From the NCBI GenBank assembly GCA_030037905.1, contig JASHPX010000064.1, positions 1 to 51,036 on the forward strand: a stretch of DNA of 51,036 nucleotides. The letters are read 5' to 3'. The first letter of the stretch is position 1; each line of letters opens with the position of its first letter. The notes under the pieces were generated by a model. The model saw nothing but the letters and a program-made list of their open reading frames with translations, had not been told where the DNA came from and searched no databases. This document shows, in pieces, positions 30,892 through 39,729 of the stretch. The translations under genes and the position numbers were made by a program. Source of the stretch: Gammaproteobacteria bacterium (GTDB taxonomy: Bacteria; Pseudomonadota; Gammaproteobacteria; Steroidobacterales; Steroidobacteraceae).

Positions 30892-31991
30892 GCGCACGGG
30901 CCGTGGTTGACCGCCGCCGCGCTCTGGCGCTCGCGGCCCTGGTGCTGGTGGCGGCGGTGATGCCGCTGTGGCTCTGCAGCTGTAGCCGTCAGGCGGCGTC
31001 CGACGAGGATCAGCAGAGCGCTGCGGGCTCGGCCCCGAGCGTGCTCGTGCAGACCGTGCCGCTGCAGCAGGGGAGCCTGCCGCGTACGTTGACCGCCTAT
31101 GGGGTGGTGCAGGCCGCGCCGAGCGCACAGAACAGCATCGTGGCGCCGGTGGCCGCGCGGGTCGGGCAGATGTACGTGCGGCCCGGTCAGGCGGTGTCTA
31201 CTGGAGCGCCGCTGGTACAACTGCTGCCCAGCCTCCCGACACAGGTGAGCTATGCGCAGGCACTCTCGGCGCTGAAGCTCGCCACCGACAATGTGCAACG
31301 TACGCGCCAGCTGCTCTCGCAGTTCCTCGCCACCAACGAGCAGTTGGCCGACGTCGAGAAGGCGGAGTCGGATGCGCGCGCCGCCCTGGATGCGCTGCGT
31401 GCCCAGGGCGCCGGTGGTCCGCGCACGCTGAGCGCGCCGTTCGATGGGATCGTGACGGATGTGTCGGCCAGTGTGCGCTCACTGGTGAGCGAGGGCACAC
31501 CGCTGCTGGATCTGGCGCAGCGCAATGGCCTGGCGCTGATGGTGGGGGTACCGCCGGATCAGGCCGCGAGCATCGCCGTCGGCGACAGCGTCGATGTTAC
31601 CCCGATAGGTCAGAGCACGAGCTTTGCGGGCAAGGTACAGGAGCGCGGCGCGATCGTGCAGGCCGACAGCGGTCTGGTACCGGTACAGGTAACGCTGCCA
31701 CCGCAGCGGCTCGTGCCCGGTGAGTCGGCGCAGGCCGTCATCACTATCGGTACGGTATCCGGTTTCGTAGTGCCCCACGAGGCGGTGCTGATCGATGACG
31801 GCGGCAACCCCTATGTCGTACAGGCCGCCGGCGACACCGCCAAGCTCGTGAACGTGCAGGTGCTGGATACCCAGGGTGATCGCGACGTCATCCGTGGCCC
31901 GCTGGATACGCACCAGCCGCTGGTGCTGACCGGCAACTATCAGGCGCAGAACGGCATGAAGCTGCGCTTCGCCTCCGGCTCCGGGCGGTGA
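30888..31991 (+). CDS. RND efflux periplasmic adaptor (MFP)
   Basis: 367 residues from GTG 30888, four bases inside the upstream stop. Hydrophobic N-terminus with Cys (ALVLVAAVMPLWLCSCSRQ) fits a lipoprotein or membrane-anchored adaptor. Barrel-sandwich and hairpin elements: GVVQAAPSAQNSIVAPVAARVGQMYVRPGQAVS, a coiled-coil helix pair (ATDNVQRTRQLLSQFLATNEQLADVEKAESDARAAL), LSAPFDGIVTDVSASVRSLV, then the beta-barrel domain (GDSVDVTPIGQSTSFAGKVQERGAIV). It links the inner pump with the TolC-like channel. The stop overlaps the RND start (GTGA). Intact. Confidence 0.9.
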   Translation: MSARAVVDRRRALALAALVLVAAVMPLWLCSCSRQAASDEDQQSAAGSAPSVLVQTVPLQQGSLPRTLTAYGVVQAAPSAQNSIVAPVAARVGQMYVRPGQAVSTGAPLVQLLPSLPTQVSYAQALSALKLATDNVQRTRQLLSQFLATNEQLADVEKAESDARAALDALRAQGAGGPRTLSAPFDGIVTDVSASVRSLVSEGTPLLDLAQRNGLALMVGVPPDQAASIAVGDSVDVTPIGQSTSFAGKVQERGAIVQADSGLVPVQVTLPPQRLVPGESAQAVITIGTVSGFVVPHEAVLIDDGGNPYVVQAAGDTAKLVNVQVLDTQGDRDVIRGPLDTHQPLVLTGNYQAQNGMKLRFASGSGR

Positions 31992-34900
31992 ATCAGATGG
32001 ATGTGCACGCCGCGGGGTTTGCGAGCTTCGTCGAGCATCACCGTCGCGCGCTGCTGTGTGTCGCGATCGCTCTGGGCATTGCGGGACTGGTCGCGGGTTT
32101 CGGGGTGCCGGTCAGTTTGCTTCCCGAGACGAGCTTTCCGCGGGTGCGCATCGAAGTGGATGCCGGCACCATGCCCGCGCGCCAGATGCTCATCGAAGTG
32201 ACCCAACCCCTCGAGGAGCAGGCGCGCGCAGTGCCCGGCGCGACCGACGTGGTGTCGACCACCTCGCGCGGGGCGGCAGAGATATTCGTCGACTTCCCCT
32301 GGGGCGCCGACATGAATCAGGCCCTGCTGCACGTGGATTCGGCGTTCGCGCAGACGTTACCGGATCTGCCGCCGGGCACCGGCTATGACGCAATCCAGAT
32401 GAGCCCCAACGTGCTCATGCCCTTCGTCTCGTACGCGCTGGTGTCCGATCGGGTTTCGCCGGTGACGCTGCGCCGGCTGGCGCAGTATCAGATTGCGCCG
32501 CTCCTGACCGGCATCGAGGGCATCCGTCGCGTCGGTGTGCTCGGCGGGCAGACCCCCGAGATCGAGGTATCGGTCAGCCTGCCGAAGCTGCGCGCCTATG
32601 GGCTCGCCCTCTCCGATGTCGCCGATGCGCTCTCGTCCACCAATCAGCTGACCTCGGTCGGGCGGCTCGAGGACGATGACAGACTCTACCTGACGATCGG
32701 CAACGATGCCTTCACCTCGGCGCACTCGGTGGGCCAGGTCGCCCTGCGCACCGGAAAGAACGGCATCGTGCATCTCTCGGACGTCGCCACGGTGCAGAAC
32801 GGCACGGTCCCGCAGTGGCTGCTGGTGAACGACAACGGCAAGCCGGCCGTCACCATGGATGTCTACCAGCAGGATCATGCCGACTCGCTGAGCCTGGAGA
32901 AGACCGTCGACTCCACGCTCAATTCGTTCATGAGGACCCAGCCGCCCGGGATCCGCGTCTACAAATGGTATGACCAGACCGAGCTGGTGCGCTCCTCGAT
33001 CTCGGCGATGGCCGAAGCGATCATCATCGGTCTCATCTTCGCCGGACTGGTGGTGTTCGGTTTCCTGCGCAACTGGCGCGCCGCACTGATCGCCATGCTG
33101 ATCGTGCCGCTGTCGTTGCTGATCACGGTGCTGGTGCTGTACCTGCTGGGCATGTCCTTCAACATCATGACGCTGGGCGGGCTCGCCGCCGCCATCGGGC
33201 TGCTGATCGACGATGTGATCGTGATGATCGAGCACATCGGCCGCCGTGCCGGGGCTGCCGGGCTCGAGAGCCCACGGTCCGCAGTGCTGCCCGCGGCGCG
33301 CGAATTCCTCTCGCCGCTGCTCGGCTCGAGCCTCGCGACCATCATCATCTTCATACCGCTGGGGTTTCTGACCGGTGTGACCGGCGCGTTCTTCAAGTTC
33401 CTGTCGGTCACGATGGTTGCCGCGCTGGTCGTCTCCTATGCGCTGACTGCGCTGGTGGTGCCCTTGCTGGCGCGCAGCGTGGTGGACTTCACGCGCTGGA
33501 AGGATCCGGCGCACGGTCGCGAGACGCTGCTGATGCGCGCGCACGGCAAGGCGCTGCAGGTGTTGTTCGCGCGGCCCTGGCTGGTCGCCGCTGCGATCGG
33601 CGTGCTGGCGGTGGCCAGTGTGATCGCCTACCGGCACGTGGGCACCGGCTTCCTGCCCGATATGGACGAGGGCGGCTTCGTGCTGGACTACCAAACCGCC
33701 CCGGGTACCTCGCTCGAGGAGACCAACCGCGAGCTCGGGCAGGTCGAAGCGCTGCTGAAGGCCAATCCCTACGTCTATACCTATTCGCGTCGTACGGGGG
33801 CAGGTCTGGGCGGCGATCTCGTGGAGAGCTACCAGGGCGATTTCTTCGTCAAGCTGGTGGACGGCTCGCGCCCGCCGATCGGGCAGATCATGGATGGGAT
33901 CAGCGATCAGATCATGAGCCAGGTGCCCGGCATCATGATCGATCCGCACCAGCTGCTCGATGACATGATCAACGACATGGTCGGTCGGCCCGAGCCCGTG
34001 GTGATCAACCTCTCAGCGCGGGACCCCTCGGTGCTGAACGATGTGGCGGTCAGGGTCGCGGATGCCATCAGCAAGGTCCCGGGCATCGTTGCCGACTCGG
34101 TCAACAACGGTGTGGTGCCGGCCGGCGATGCGCTCGAGATCCACGTGGACCCGGCCGCGGCGGCGACCCAGGGCGCCACGGCTGCCGATATCCACGACCA
34201 ACTCGATCATTACCTCTACGGCGCGGTGGTCACGCATTTCCTCGGGCCGGTACAGGACGTCGGTGTGCGGCTGCGTCTGGCGGCCCAGAACGGCCGCATC
34301 TATCGGGACGAGCTCGGTGACCTGCCGCTGCGCTCCCCGAGCGGGCGTGTGTTTCCGCTGCGCTCGGTGGGACAGGTGGATTTCGTCGCCGGTCAGCCGC
34401 AGATCACCCGCGACAACCTGCAGCAGATCGTCGCGATTACCGCAGAGATCGGCGGCGGGCATGACCTTGGCTCCACGGTGGCGGCCGTGCAGAAAATGCT
34501 CAATACACCCGGGATGCTGCCGCCGCAGGTCTACTACAGCATCGGCGGAGCCTACAAACAGCAGCAGCTCGCGCTCAACGGCATGATCAGGGTCTTTACC
34601 GCCGCGGCGATTGCCGAGCTCGTGCTGTTGCTGTTCCTCTACAACCGCTTCTGGGTGCCGCTGATCATCATCGCGAGCGCGGTGATTTCCGCAGGAGTGG
34701 TGTTCGTAGGGCTGTGGATCACCGGCACGCTGTTCAACATCACCGCCATGATGGGCATGGTGATGATCGTCGGTATCGGTACGGAGATGGCGATCTTTCT
34801 GGCGTCGGAATATCAGTTTGTCGAACGCAGCATGCCGCCGCGTCCCGCACTGTACCGGGCAGCCCTGAACCGGCTGCGACCGATTACCATGAGCGCGCTC

Positions 34901-35083
34901 GCCATGATCCTGGCGCTGTTGCCGCTCGGTGTGGCGATCAGCGGATCCGGGGACCAGATGCTGCAGCCGCTGGCCATCGCGATCATCACGGGGGTCGTGG
35001 TGCAGCTGCCGATGGTCCTGCTGGTCATCCCGGTCGTGGTCAGTCTCACCGATCCGCGCGCAGCGTCAGTGGAACGTTCTTGA
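31988..35083 (+). CDS. RND efflux pump inner-membrane protein
   Basis: 1031 residues, GTG 31988 (ATG 31997 possible). Typical RND layout: TM1 LLCVAIALGIAGLVAGFGVPVSLLPETSFPRVRIE, porter domains with TGIEGIRRVGVLGGQTPEIEV, a TM4 with the double Asp in GLLIDDVIVMIEHI, TGFLPDMDEGGFVLDYQTAPGTSLEET and a C-terminal TM11-12 RLRPITMSALAMILALLPLG. PDMDEG and GTEMAIFLASEYQ in TM10-11 are shared with HME/CzcA-like pumps, whereas the DD of TM4 is of the HAE type, so the substrate class (metal or organic) is uncertain. Third gene of the operon, no gaps. Confidence 0.9.
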   Translation: MNQMDVHAAGFASFVEHHRRALLCVAIALGIAGLVAGFGVPVSLLPETSFPRVRIEVDAGTMPARQMLIEVTQPLEEQARAVPGATDVVSTTSRGAAEIFVDFPWGADMNQALLHVDSAFAQTLPDLPPGTGYDAIQMSPNVLMPFVSYALVSDRVSPVTLRRLAQYQIAPLLTGIEGIRRVGVLGGQTPEIEVSVSLPKLRAYGLALSDVADALSSTNQLTSVGRLEDDDRLYLTIGNDAFTSAHSVGQVALRTGKNGIVHLSDVATVQNGTVPQWLLVNDNGKPAVTMDVYQQDHADSLSLEKTVDSTLNSFMRTQPPGIRVYKWYDQTELVRSSISAMAEAIIIGLIFAGLVVFGFLRNWRAALIAMLIVPLSLLITVLVLYLLGMSFNIMTLGGLAAAIGLLIDDVIVMIEHIGRRAGAAGLESPRSAVLPAAREFLSPLLGSSLATIIIFIPLGFLTGVTGAFFKFLSVTMVAALVVSYALTALVVPLLARSVVDFTRWKDPAHGRETLLMRAHGKALQVLFARPWLVAAAIGVLAVASVIAYRHVGTGFLPDMDEGGFVLDYQTAPGTSLEETNRELGQVEALLKANPYVYTYSRRTGAGLGGDLVESYQGDFFVKLVDGSRPPIGQIMDGISDQIMSQVPGIMIDPHQLLDDMINDMVGRPEPVVINLSARDPSVLNDVAVRVADAISKVPGIVADSVNNGVVPAGDALEIHVDPAAAATQGATAADIHDQLDHYLYGAVVTHFLGPVQDVGVRLRLAAQNGRIYRDELGDLPLRSPSGRVFPLRSVGQVDFVAGQPQITRDNLQQIVAITAEIGGGHDLGSTVAAVQKMLNTPGMLPPQVYYSIGGAYKQQQLALNGMIRVFTAAAIAELVLLLFLYNRFWVPLIIIASAVISAGVVFVGLWITGTLFNITAMMGMVMIVGIGTEMAIFLASEYQFVERSMPPRPALYRAALNRLRPITMSALAMILALLPLGVAISGSGDQMLQPLAIAIITGVVVQLPMVLLVIPVVVSLTDPRAASVERS

Positions 35084-35148
35084 GTTGCGGTAGGTTTGGG
35101 GCGCGTAGCTTTGGGGCGTGGGTTGGGGGGGAGGGCGGCGCCGCCTTC

Positions 35149-35207
35149 GGACTATAGCCTACAAAAAACGCGTACTATAGTCTGCAGGATTTTGCGGACT
35201 ATAGTCC
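35149..35207 (+). promoter_or_regulatory. three C-box-like palindromic operators
   Basis: Three copies of an ACTATAG core occur at 35151-35157, 35174-35180 and 35198-35204 (spacing 23 and 24 bp). The third is a perfect 12-bp palindrome GGACTATAGTCC (35196-35207); the first two are partial (GGACTATAGCC, GTACTATAGTCT). GACTATAGTC closely resembles the C-boxes bound by restriction-modification controller proteins. They lie 60-115 bp upstream of a small HTH gene. Autoregulation is the natural inference. Confidence 0.7.
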
Positions 35208-35266
35208 GAACACGCATTCGCGAGAGCTACCGCATAATTGTGCCGTTCCCTATCAGGAGGCGCCCC

Positions 35267-35509
35267 ATGCCGCTGCGACCGGTGGTCTCCATTCCCAGGG
35301 CCTTTGGGCAGGTGTTATTTGAATATCGTGCCCAGGAAGGTTACAGCCAAGCGAAACTCGCGTTGATTGCGGAGCTCGACCGTTCGTACGTGTCGTTGCT
35401 GGAGCGCGGGCAGCGGCAGCCGACGTTGACCACGCTCTTCAAACTCGCCGAGGTACTGAATGTGCCGCCGGCGACGATGGTGGCCAGGACCAGCGCGCTT
35501 GCGCGCTGA
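35267..35509 (+). CDS. HTH regulator resembling R-M controller (C) protein
   Basis: 80 residues from ATG 35267 with AGGAGG six bases upstream, a good ribosome site. Almost the entire protein is an HTH_3 domain: FGQVLFEYRAQEGYSQAKL, ALIAELDRSYVSLLERGQRQ, PTLTTLFKLAEVLNVPPATM. This size and pattern (RxxxGxSQxxLA...DRSYVSxxERGxRxP) is that of C proteins of type II restriction-modification systems, and the promoter carries C-box-like sites. No restriction or modification gene is adjacent: DUF1614 converges from the right and the RND pump lies left. It may be an orphan controller or a general XRE regulator. Confidence 0.7.
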   Translation: MPLRPVVSIPRAFGQVLFEYRAQEGYSQAKLALIAELDRSYVSLLERGQRQPTLTTLFKLAEVLNVPPATMVARTSALAR

Positions 35510-35552
35510 GCTGAGCGCACAGACCTGGCGGCCGCGTATCCCGCGGCGCCGT

Positions 35553-36293
35553 CTATCGATTGCGGCTGGCGCGCCGCGATGCCTCGCTGGCCCCGAGGTG
35601 CACGCCGAAGCTCGCATACAGCAGCGCAAGCAAACCCGTGACGAAAATCCCGTCGAAGGTCCCCGCGCCTCCGATCGAGGCGATCGGGGCTCCCAGGCCC
35701 TGCACCTTGCCGAGGTTGAGCAGGTCGGCGCCGATCAATGTACCCAGGCTGCCGCTGATGTACGCGAGCGGGGCGGCATAGCGGCGTGACAGCAGCACCG
35801 CGACCACCGCGGTGATGAGCGGCGGAATGAACACCGGCTCGGCGATGCCGAGTCCGCGCACCGGCCGGGCAATCTGGTGACAGACCAGGGCCACGATCGC
35901 AATGCCGATCACACTGAGCACGAGGATGCGATTTTTGGCGATCAGGTAGAGTGACAACAGCGTCGGTATGATCGCGCCGCCGACGTTGACGGCTATCACC
36001 GTGGCGGGAACCTGCCGCACGAGCGGGACGACGTATTGGATGCCGAAGAATTGCACGATGGTGGCGCGCGTGACTTCGCGCGCCGGCAGATAGGCAACCG
36101 GGATGTTCACGTAGCTGCCGACCAGTGCCAGCAGCAGGAGGAACAGTATGCCGCCGGGTCCGATGCCCATCGCCGCGGAAGCAAAGCGTAGCGTGTTGAT
36201 GGCCAGGATCCCGGCGGCGATCCCGAGCAGCACCGCCAGCATGATCAGAAACGGCCAGGCGACGGGGAAGTACTGCAGGCCGGAAGGTGTCAT
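35553..36293 (-). CDS. DUF1614 membrane protein
   Basis: 246 residues from ATG 36293, about eight hydrophobic segments. Blocks: FLIMLAVLLGIAAGILAINTL, GGILFLLLLALVGSYVNIPV, NVGGAIIPTLLSLYLI, VCHQIARPVRGLGIAEPVFIPPLITAVVAVLLS, AYISGSLGTLIGADLLNL and IASIGGAGTFDGIFVTGLLALL. The GTLIGADLLNL and GGAGTFDGIF motifs are the family signature; function is unknown, and a rhomboid- or transporter-like role has not been shown to my knowledge. The longer frame upstream (to 36425) is Arg-rich and overlaps the next gene, so it is rejected. Confidence 0.8.
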   Translation of the reverse strand: MTPSGLQYFPVAWPFLIMLAVLLGIAAGILAINTLRFASAAMGIGPGGILFLLLLALVGSYVNIPVAYLPAREVTRATIVQFFGIQYVVPLVRQVPATVIAVNVGGAIIPTLLSLYLIAKNRILVLSVIGIAIVALVCHQIARPVRGLGIAEPVFIPPLITAVVAVLLSRRYAAPLAYISGSLGTLIGADLLNLGKVQGLGAPIASIGGAGTFDGIFVTGLLALLYASFGVHLGASEASRRASRNR

Positions 36294-36310
36294 GCGTGTT
36301 CTCGGGTCGG

Positions 36311-37174
36311 TCAGTCGAGCGCGGCGACGCTCGAGGGTCCGCGGCCGGTCTGCGACCAATCGACTGCCGTGCCGGGGGCAGCTTCGTCCCGGCCTGCCTG
36401 CCTGCCTGTCCCCTTGTCTCCCCAAGTCCAGTACAGACCGAAGTAGGCGTAGGTTTCCGACTGTCCTACGACCGTGTGACCCAGCGCGAACAGCAGCTGG
36501 AGGGCTGGCTTACGAAAGTAGTAATAGCCACCGAAGTCGAACAGGGTCGCGGACTGCGTCTGCGGCGTGGCCAAGCCTTCAGGTCCGTGGTACCAGAGCT
36601 CTGCGCCCAGAGTCCATTTCTCACCGATGTCCCGCTGCAGCAGCCAACCGGCGTAGGGGAAGCTCTTGTAGTCGACCTGATTCACCACCTCGTAACCGCC
36701 GCCACCGTAAGTGGTCCAGGGGCCCCAGTCCTTCTGCAGCCAGATCGGCAGCTTGTACCAGGTATTGCCCACACCCAGACCACGGGCGTAGCTGCCGGTG
36801 GGAACCTCGATCATTGGAAAGGTCCCGATGTCGGGGACGTACTTGCTCTGCTGGACGAAGCGGTATTTGACTCCGAGCTCGGTATCCAATAGCCCATAGG
36901 CCGTCGTCCCTACGCTCGCGGGCACGATGGCGCCGAATGAGAGAATGGCGTGCAGCTGCGTGTTGGGCAGAGCGCCCCAGTTGAACTCGAAGGCGGGTCC
37001 GATGGGGTCGGTCTCCACGGCTGTGCCGTCGACGCCGGAGAAGATATAAAACTCGTAGTGCCCGGGATCGACCGGCTCGGGATCATCTGTCTGAAACGGC
37101 GGGCCGGCCAGTGCCAATGCCGGCAACAGCAGCGTGCATCCGGCCAGACGATCACGCATCGCTCCGCGCATCAA
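36311..37174 (-). CDS. outer-membrane beta-barrel-like protein of unknown function
   Basis: 287 residues. Signal peptide LAGCTLLLPALALA then GPPFQTDDPEPVDPGHYEFYIF, a recognisable start of an outer-membrane family of unknown function. Alternating aromatic/Gly strands (FEFNWGALPNTQLHAILSFG, GLLDTELGVKYRFV, GLGVGNTWYKLPIWLQKDWGPWTTYGGGGYEV, FGGYYYFRKPALQLLFALGHTVV) suggest a beta-barrel. The C-terminal tail after YFGLYWTWGDKG is low complexity and includes a (CCTG)4 tract at 36393-36408, so its true end may differ. Upstream of DUF1614 by 18 bp, probably the same operon. Confidence 0.6.
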   Translation of the reverse strand: MMRGAMRDRLAGCTLLLPALALAGPPFQTDDPEPVDPGHYEFYIFSGVDGTAVETDPIGPAFEFNWGALPNTQLHAILSFGAIVPASVGTTAYGLLDTELGVKYRFVQQSKYVPDIGTFPMIEVPTGSYARGLGVGNTWYKLPIWLQKDWGPWTTYGGGGYEVVNQVDYKSFPYAGWLLQRDIGEKWTLGAELWYHGPEGLATPQTQSATLFDFGGYYYFRKPALQLLFALGHTVVGQSETYAYFGLYWTWGDKGTGRQAGRDEAAPGTAVDWSQTGRGPSSVAALD

Positions 37175-37351
37175 TCATTTTCCTTGCTCATTTTTCTCGA
37201 GCATTTTTCCTGGAGCAGGTCCGGCAATTCGGCAGCCTTTTCTTCGCCCCCTACGATTAGAATTCGCAGATGGCCTGCACCGAAGGCGGACCTGGGACTC
37301 TATACCGGAGTACCGAATGAGCAGTCAATATGGATTCGCACGAGGATCCGG

Positions 37352-38791
37352 ATGGTGCCGCCGGGTGGTGGATTGAACGAACAGACTTTCGTCATCGAGC
37401 GCCACCCACGGCTGCGCATCCTGATCCCCATGGTGGTGGCGATCGCGTTCCTGATGGAACAGCTCGATTCGACCATCATCACGACCGCGATTCCCGATAT
37501 GGCCCGGAGTCTGGCGACGACGCCGGTGCGGATGAATCTCGCGGTAACCGCCTACGTGCTGGCCCTCGCGGTATTCATTCCGCTGAGCGGCTGGTTTGCC
37601 GATCGCTTCGGCGCGCGCCGCATCTTCATGGTCGCGCTGGGGCTGTTCACGGCCGGCTCGGTGCTGTGCGGCCTCGCGCAGAATTTCGCGATGCTGGTGG
37701 CCACGCGCGTGTTGCAGGGGATCGGCGGAGCGATGATGACGCCGGTCGGGCGGCTGATCCTGCTGCGCAGCTTCCCGCGGCGCGAGCTGGTCACGGCGAT
37801 GACCTACATGACGCTGCCCGCGATCATCGGACCGGTGGTGGGGCCGTTGCTCGGCGGCTTTTTCACCACCTACAGCTCGTGGCGCTGGATCTTCTACGTG
37901 AACGTGCCGTTCGGACTGACCGGCATCCTGCTGGCCATGCGCTTCATGGAGGAGGTGCCCGGAGATCGCGCGGTCAATTTCGACTTTGCGGGTTTCGCCA
38001 TCTTCGGCTGCGCGGTGGGGATGCTGCAGTTCGCGATGGAGATGACGGGGCGGCAGACGCTGTCGGGCGTCTGGATCCTGACACTGTTCGCTGCGGCCGC
38101 GGCGCTGTTGATCGCATTTGGCCGCTATGCGCGTCGCGTCGCGATGCCGGTGGTGGACCTGACTCTGTTTCGCCAGCGCTCCTTCGCGATCGGCACGATT
38201 GCGGGGGGCCTGTGCCGCATCGGCATGAACGGCTCGCCGTACCTGGTGCCGTTGATGCTGCAGGTCGGGTTCGGGTTGAGCCCGATCGCCTCCGGCTCGA
38301 TTACTTTCCTCGGCAGCGCAGGGGCGATCCTGATCCGCCTGTTCATCGCAGCGCTGTTACGCGTGTTCGGTTTCAGGCGCGTGCTCGGGGTGAGCGCCGT
38401 GATCGCTGCTGTGGGAGTCGCAGGCTACGCGCTCATCACATCACATACGCCACACTGGCTGATCGCCGCGTACGTGATCGGCTTCGGCCTGGTGCGCTCG
38501 ACGCAGTATATGTCGTCGAACACGCTGTCCTATGCGGAGGTTCCGCACAGCCAGCTCAGCCATGCGACCAGTCTCGGCGGCCTGATTCAGCAGCTCACCG
38601 TGAGCTTCGGCGTATCCCTGGCCGCGCTGCTGCTCAGCGTCGTGAGCGCACACGGCAAGCCCCTGACCCCGGCGCGCTTCCACGCGGTGTTCCTGATCAT
38701 GGCCGTGCTGCCGCTGCTGGCGGTGCCGGGCTTCCTGCGGCTGCGGCCCGAGGACGGCGCGCAGGTGAGCGGCCACCGGCCGCGACGCTGA
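37352..38791 (+). CDS. DHA2-family MFS drug efflux transporter
   Basis: About 479 residues from ATG 37352 (GAGG six bases upstream). Fourteen-helix DHA2 pattern: VAIAFLMEQLDSTIITTAIPDMARSL (motif around TM1, LDxTIxxxAxP), FIPLSGWFADRFGARRIFM, ATRVLQGIGGAMMTPVGRLIL (motif C region), GPVVGPLLGGFFTTYSSWRWIFYVNVPFG. The family exports drugs or other compounds by proton antiport. Downstream C-terminal helices LLSVVSAHG...FLRLRPEDG complete it. A much longer upstream frame (to 36950) overlaps the outer-membrane gene on the other strand and is not used. Confidence 0.9.
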   Translation: MVPPGGGLNEQTFVIERHPRLRILIPMVVAIAFLMEQLDSTIITTAIPDMARSLATTPVRMNLAVTAYVLALAVFIPLSGWFADRFGARRIFMVALGLFTAGSVLCGLAQNFAMLVATRVLQGIGGAMMTPVGRLILLRSFPRRELVTAMTYMTLPAIIGPVVGPLLGGFFTTYSSWRWIFYVNVPFGLTGILLAMRFMEEVPGDRAVNFDFAGFAIFGCAVGMLQFAMEMTGRQTLSGVWILTLFAAAAALLIAFGRYARRVAMPVVDLTLFRQRSFAIGTIAGGLCRIGMNGSPYLVPLMLQVGFGLSPIASGSITFLGSAGAILIRLFIAALLRVFGFRRVLGVSAVIAAVGVAGYALITSHTPHWLIAAYVIGFGLVRSTQYMSSNTLSYAEVPHSQLSHATSLGGLIQQLTVSFGVSLAALLLSVVSAHGKPLTPARFHAVFLIMAVLPLLAVPGFLRLRPEDGAQVSGHRPRR

Positions 38792-38870
38792 TCACGAGTA
38801 TGGCGGCAGCCCCCGGGCGATGTCCCGTGTGGAAAAGGCGCAATGGGCATAAAATCGCCTCTCGGGCCAT

Positions 38871-38904
38871 CCGCCGATCGGCCTCACCCGCCGATTGGCC
38901 TCAC
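38871..38904 (+). repeat. 17-bp tandem duplication
   Basis: Two adjacent 17-bp units, CCGCCGATCGGCCTCAC (38871-38887) and CCGCCGATTGGCCTCAC (38888-38904), differing by one base. They abut the ribosome site GAGGAG of the DsbA-like gene. Confidence 0.7.
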
Positions 38905-38916
38905 GAGGAGCCGGTC

Positions 38917-39609
38917 ATGCCGAAGATCCTGCGCCGCTCGCTGTCTCTTCACGCCGCACTGGGTGTGTCTGCGGCGCTTGCCGCGTTGACGCTGTCGCCG
39001 CTGGCGCTGTCGCCGCTGGCCGTGGCCGATGTCCCGCCGCCTTCGGACCAGGCGGTCATCGCTTACGCAAATAAGGTGTTCCACGATCCGAGCTCGCCGG
39101 TGATGGGCAATCCCCATGGCGATGCCACCATCGTGGAGTTCTTCGACTATGCCTGCTCCTACTGCAAGGCCATGCAGCCGCGCCTGGAGCGGCTGCTGCG
39201 GACCGATCGCGGGGTGAGGCTGATCGTGAAGGAGTTTCCTATCCTGACCGACGAGTCCCAGGTTGCTACCAAGGTTGCGCTGGCCGCGGCGCTGCAGGGC
39301 AAGTACGCGCAGTTTCACGACGCACTGATGGACTATCGGGGCCCGTGGGACACGGCGGCGATCTGGCAGACCGCCCAGGCCGTGGGATTGGACATCCCGC
39401 GGGTGCGCCAGGATATGGCCTCGCCCGCGATCACGAACGAGATCATCGAGAATTTCAATCTCGCCCGCGCGCTACGCATCTTTCAGACCCCCGGCGTAAT
39501 CGTCGGCGATCACATCCTCACGGGCCCGTCGGCGCAGTTCGATTTCCCGAGAGAGGTGGCGCGGGTGCGCGCGGCACATGCCGCGAGGGGTAGCTCGGGC
39601 GTCGGTTAG
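38917..39609 (+). CDS. DsbA-like thiol:disulfide interchange protein, exported
   Basis: 230 residues from ATG 38917 with GAGGAG six bases upstream. Signal peptide LHAALGVSAALAALTLSPLA, then mature domain starting near residue 38. Thioredoxin-fold active site C-S-Y-C at 80-83 in VEFFDYACSYCKAMQP, a helical insertion, and a cis-Pro region IFQTPGVIVGDHILTGP. This fits the DsbA/DsbG-like group (27-kDa outer-membrane protein type, Com1-like) that oxidises or isomerises periplasmic disulfides. A 15-bp unit is duplicated in the signal-peptide coding region (38991-39020). Stands alone; complete. Confidence 0.85.
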   Translation: MPKILRRSLSLHAALGVSAALAALTLSPLALSPLAVADVPPPSDQAVIAYANKVFHDPSSPVMGNPHGDATIVEFFDYACSYCKAMQPRLERLLRTDRGVRLIVKEFPILTDESQVATKVALAAALQGKYAQFHDALMDYRGPWDTAAIWQTAQAVGLDIPRVRQDMASPAITNEIIENFNLARALRIFQTPGVIVGDHILTGPSAQFDFPREVARVRAAHAARGSSGVG

Positions 39610-39652
39610 TGCAGCAGGACGGGAGTTCCGGCGCCAGGCTGTCCCGCAAGGG

Positions 39653-39691
39653 ATGATCCGATAGCATGATCCGATAGCATGATCCGATAGC
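39653..39691 (+). repeat. 13-bp x3 tandem repeat
   Basis: Three exact copies of ATGATCCGATAGC at 39653-39665, 39666-39678 and 39679-39691. They sit immediately upstream of the predicted -35 of the PrlF/YhaV operon, so they may be regulatory half-sites or simple expansion. Confidence 0.85.
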
Positions 39692-39693
39692 TC

Positions 39694-39725
39694 TTGGCAT
39701 GGTAATGCAAATGCATTACCATACT
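39694..39725 (+). promoter_or_regulatory. prlF/yhaV promoter with perfect palindrome
   Basis: TTGGCA (39694-39699), 17 bp, TACCAT (39717-39722) gives a plausible sigma70 promoter. A perfect 24-bp palindrome fills it: ATGGTAATGCA (39699-39709), AA, TGCATTACCAT (39712-39722). The antitoxin GTG start at 39730 is 7 bases after the -10, so the transcript could begin at or next to the start codon. PrlF binding is inferred. Confidence 0.65.
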
Positions 39726-39729
39726 GGCC

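Noticed and set aside
32357-33949. 530-residue minus-strand frame
   Set aside because: Shadow of the RND gene at 31988-35083; composition is low complexity and no family is visible.
37330-39609. 759-residue plus-strand frame spanning the MFS pump and the DsbA-like gene
   Set aside because: Only its last 230 codons (from 38917) are real; the first part is the wrong frame of the MFS gene.
39653-39691. Triple 13-bp repeat considered as plasmid iterons
   Set aside because: Only three adjacent copies, no replication initiator gene and no AT-rich origin region; promoter context explains it better.
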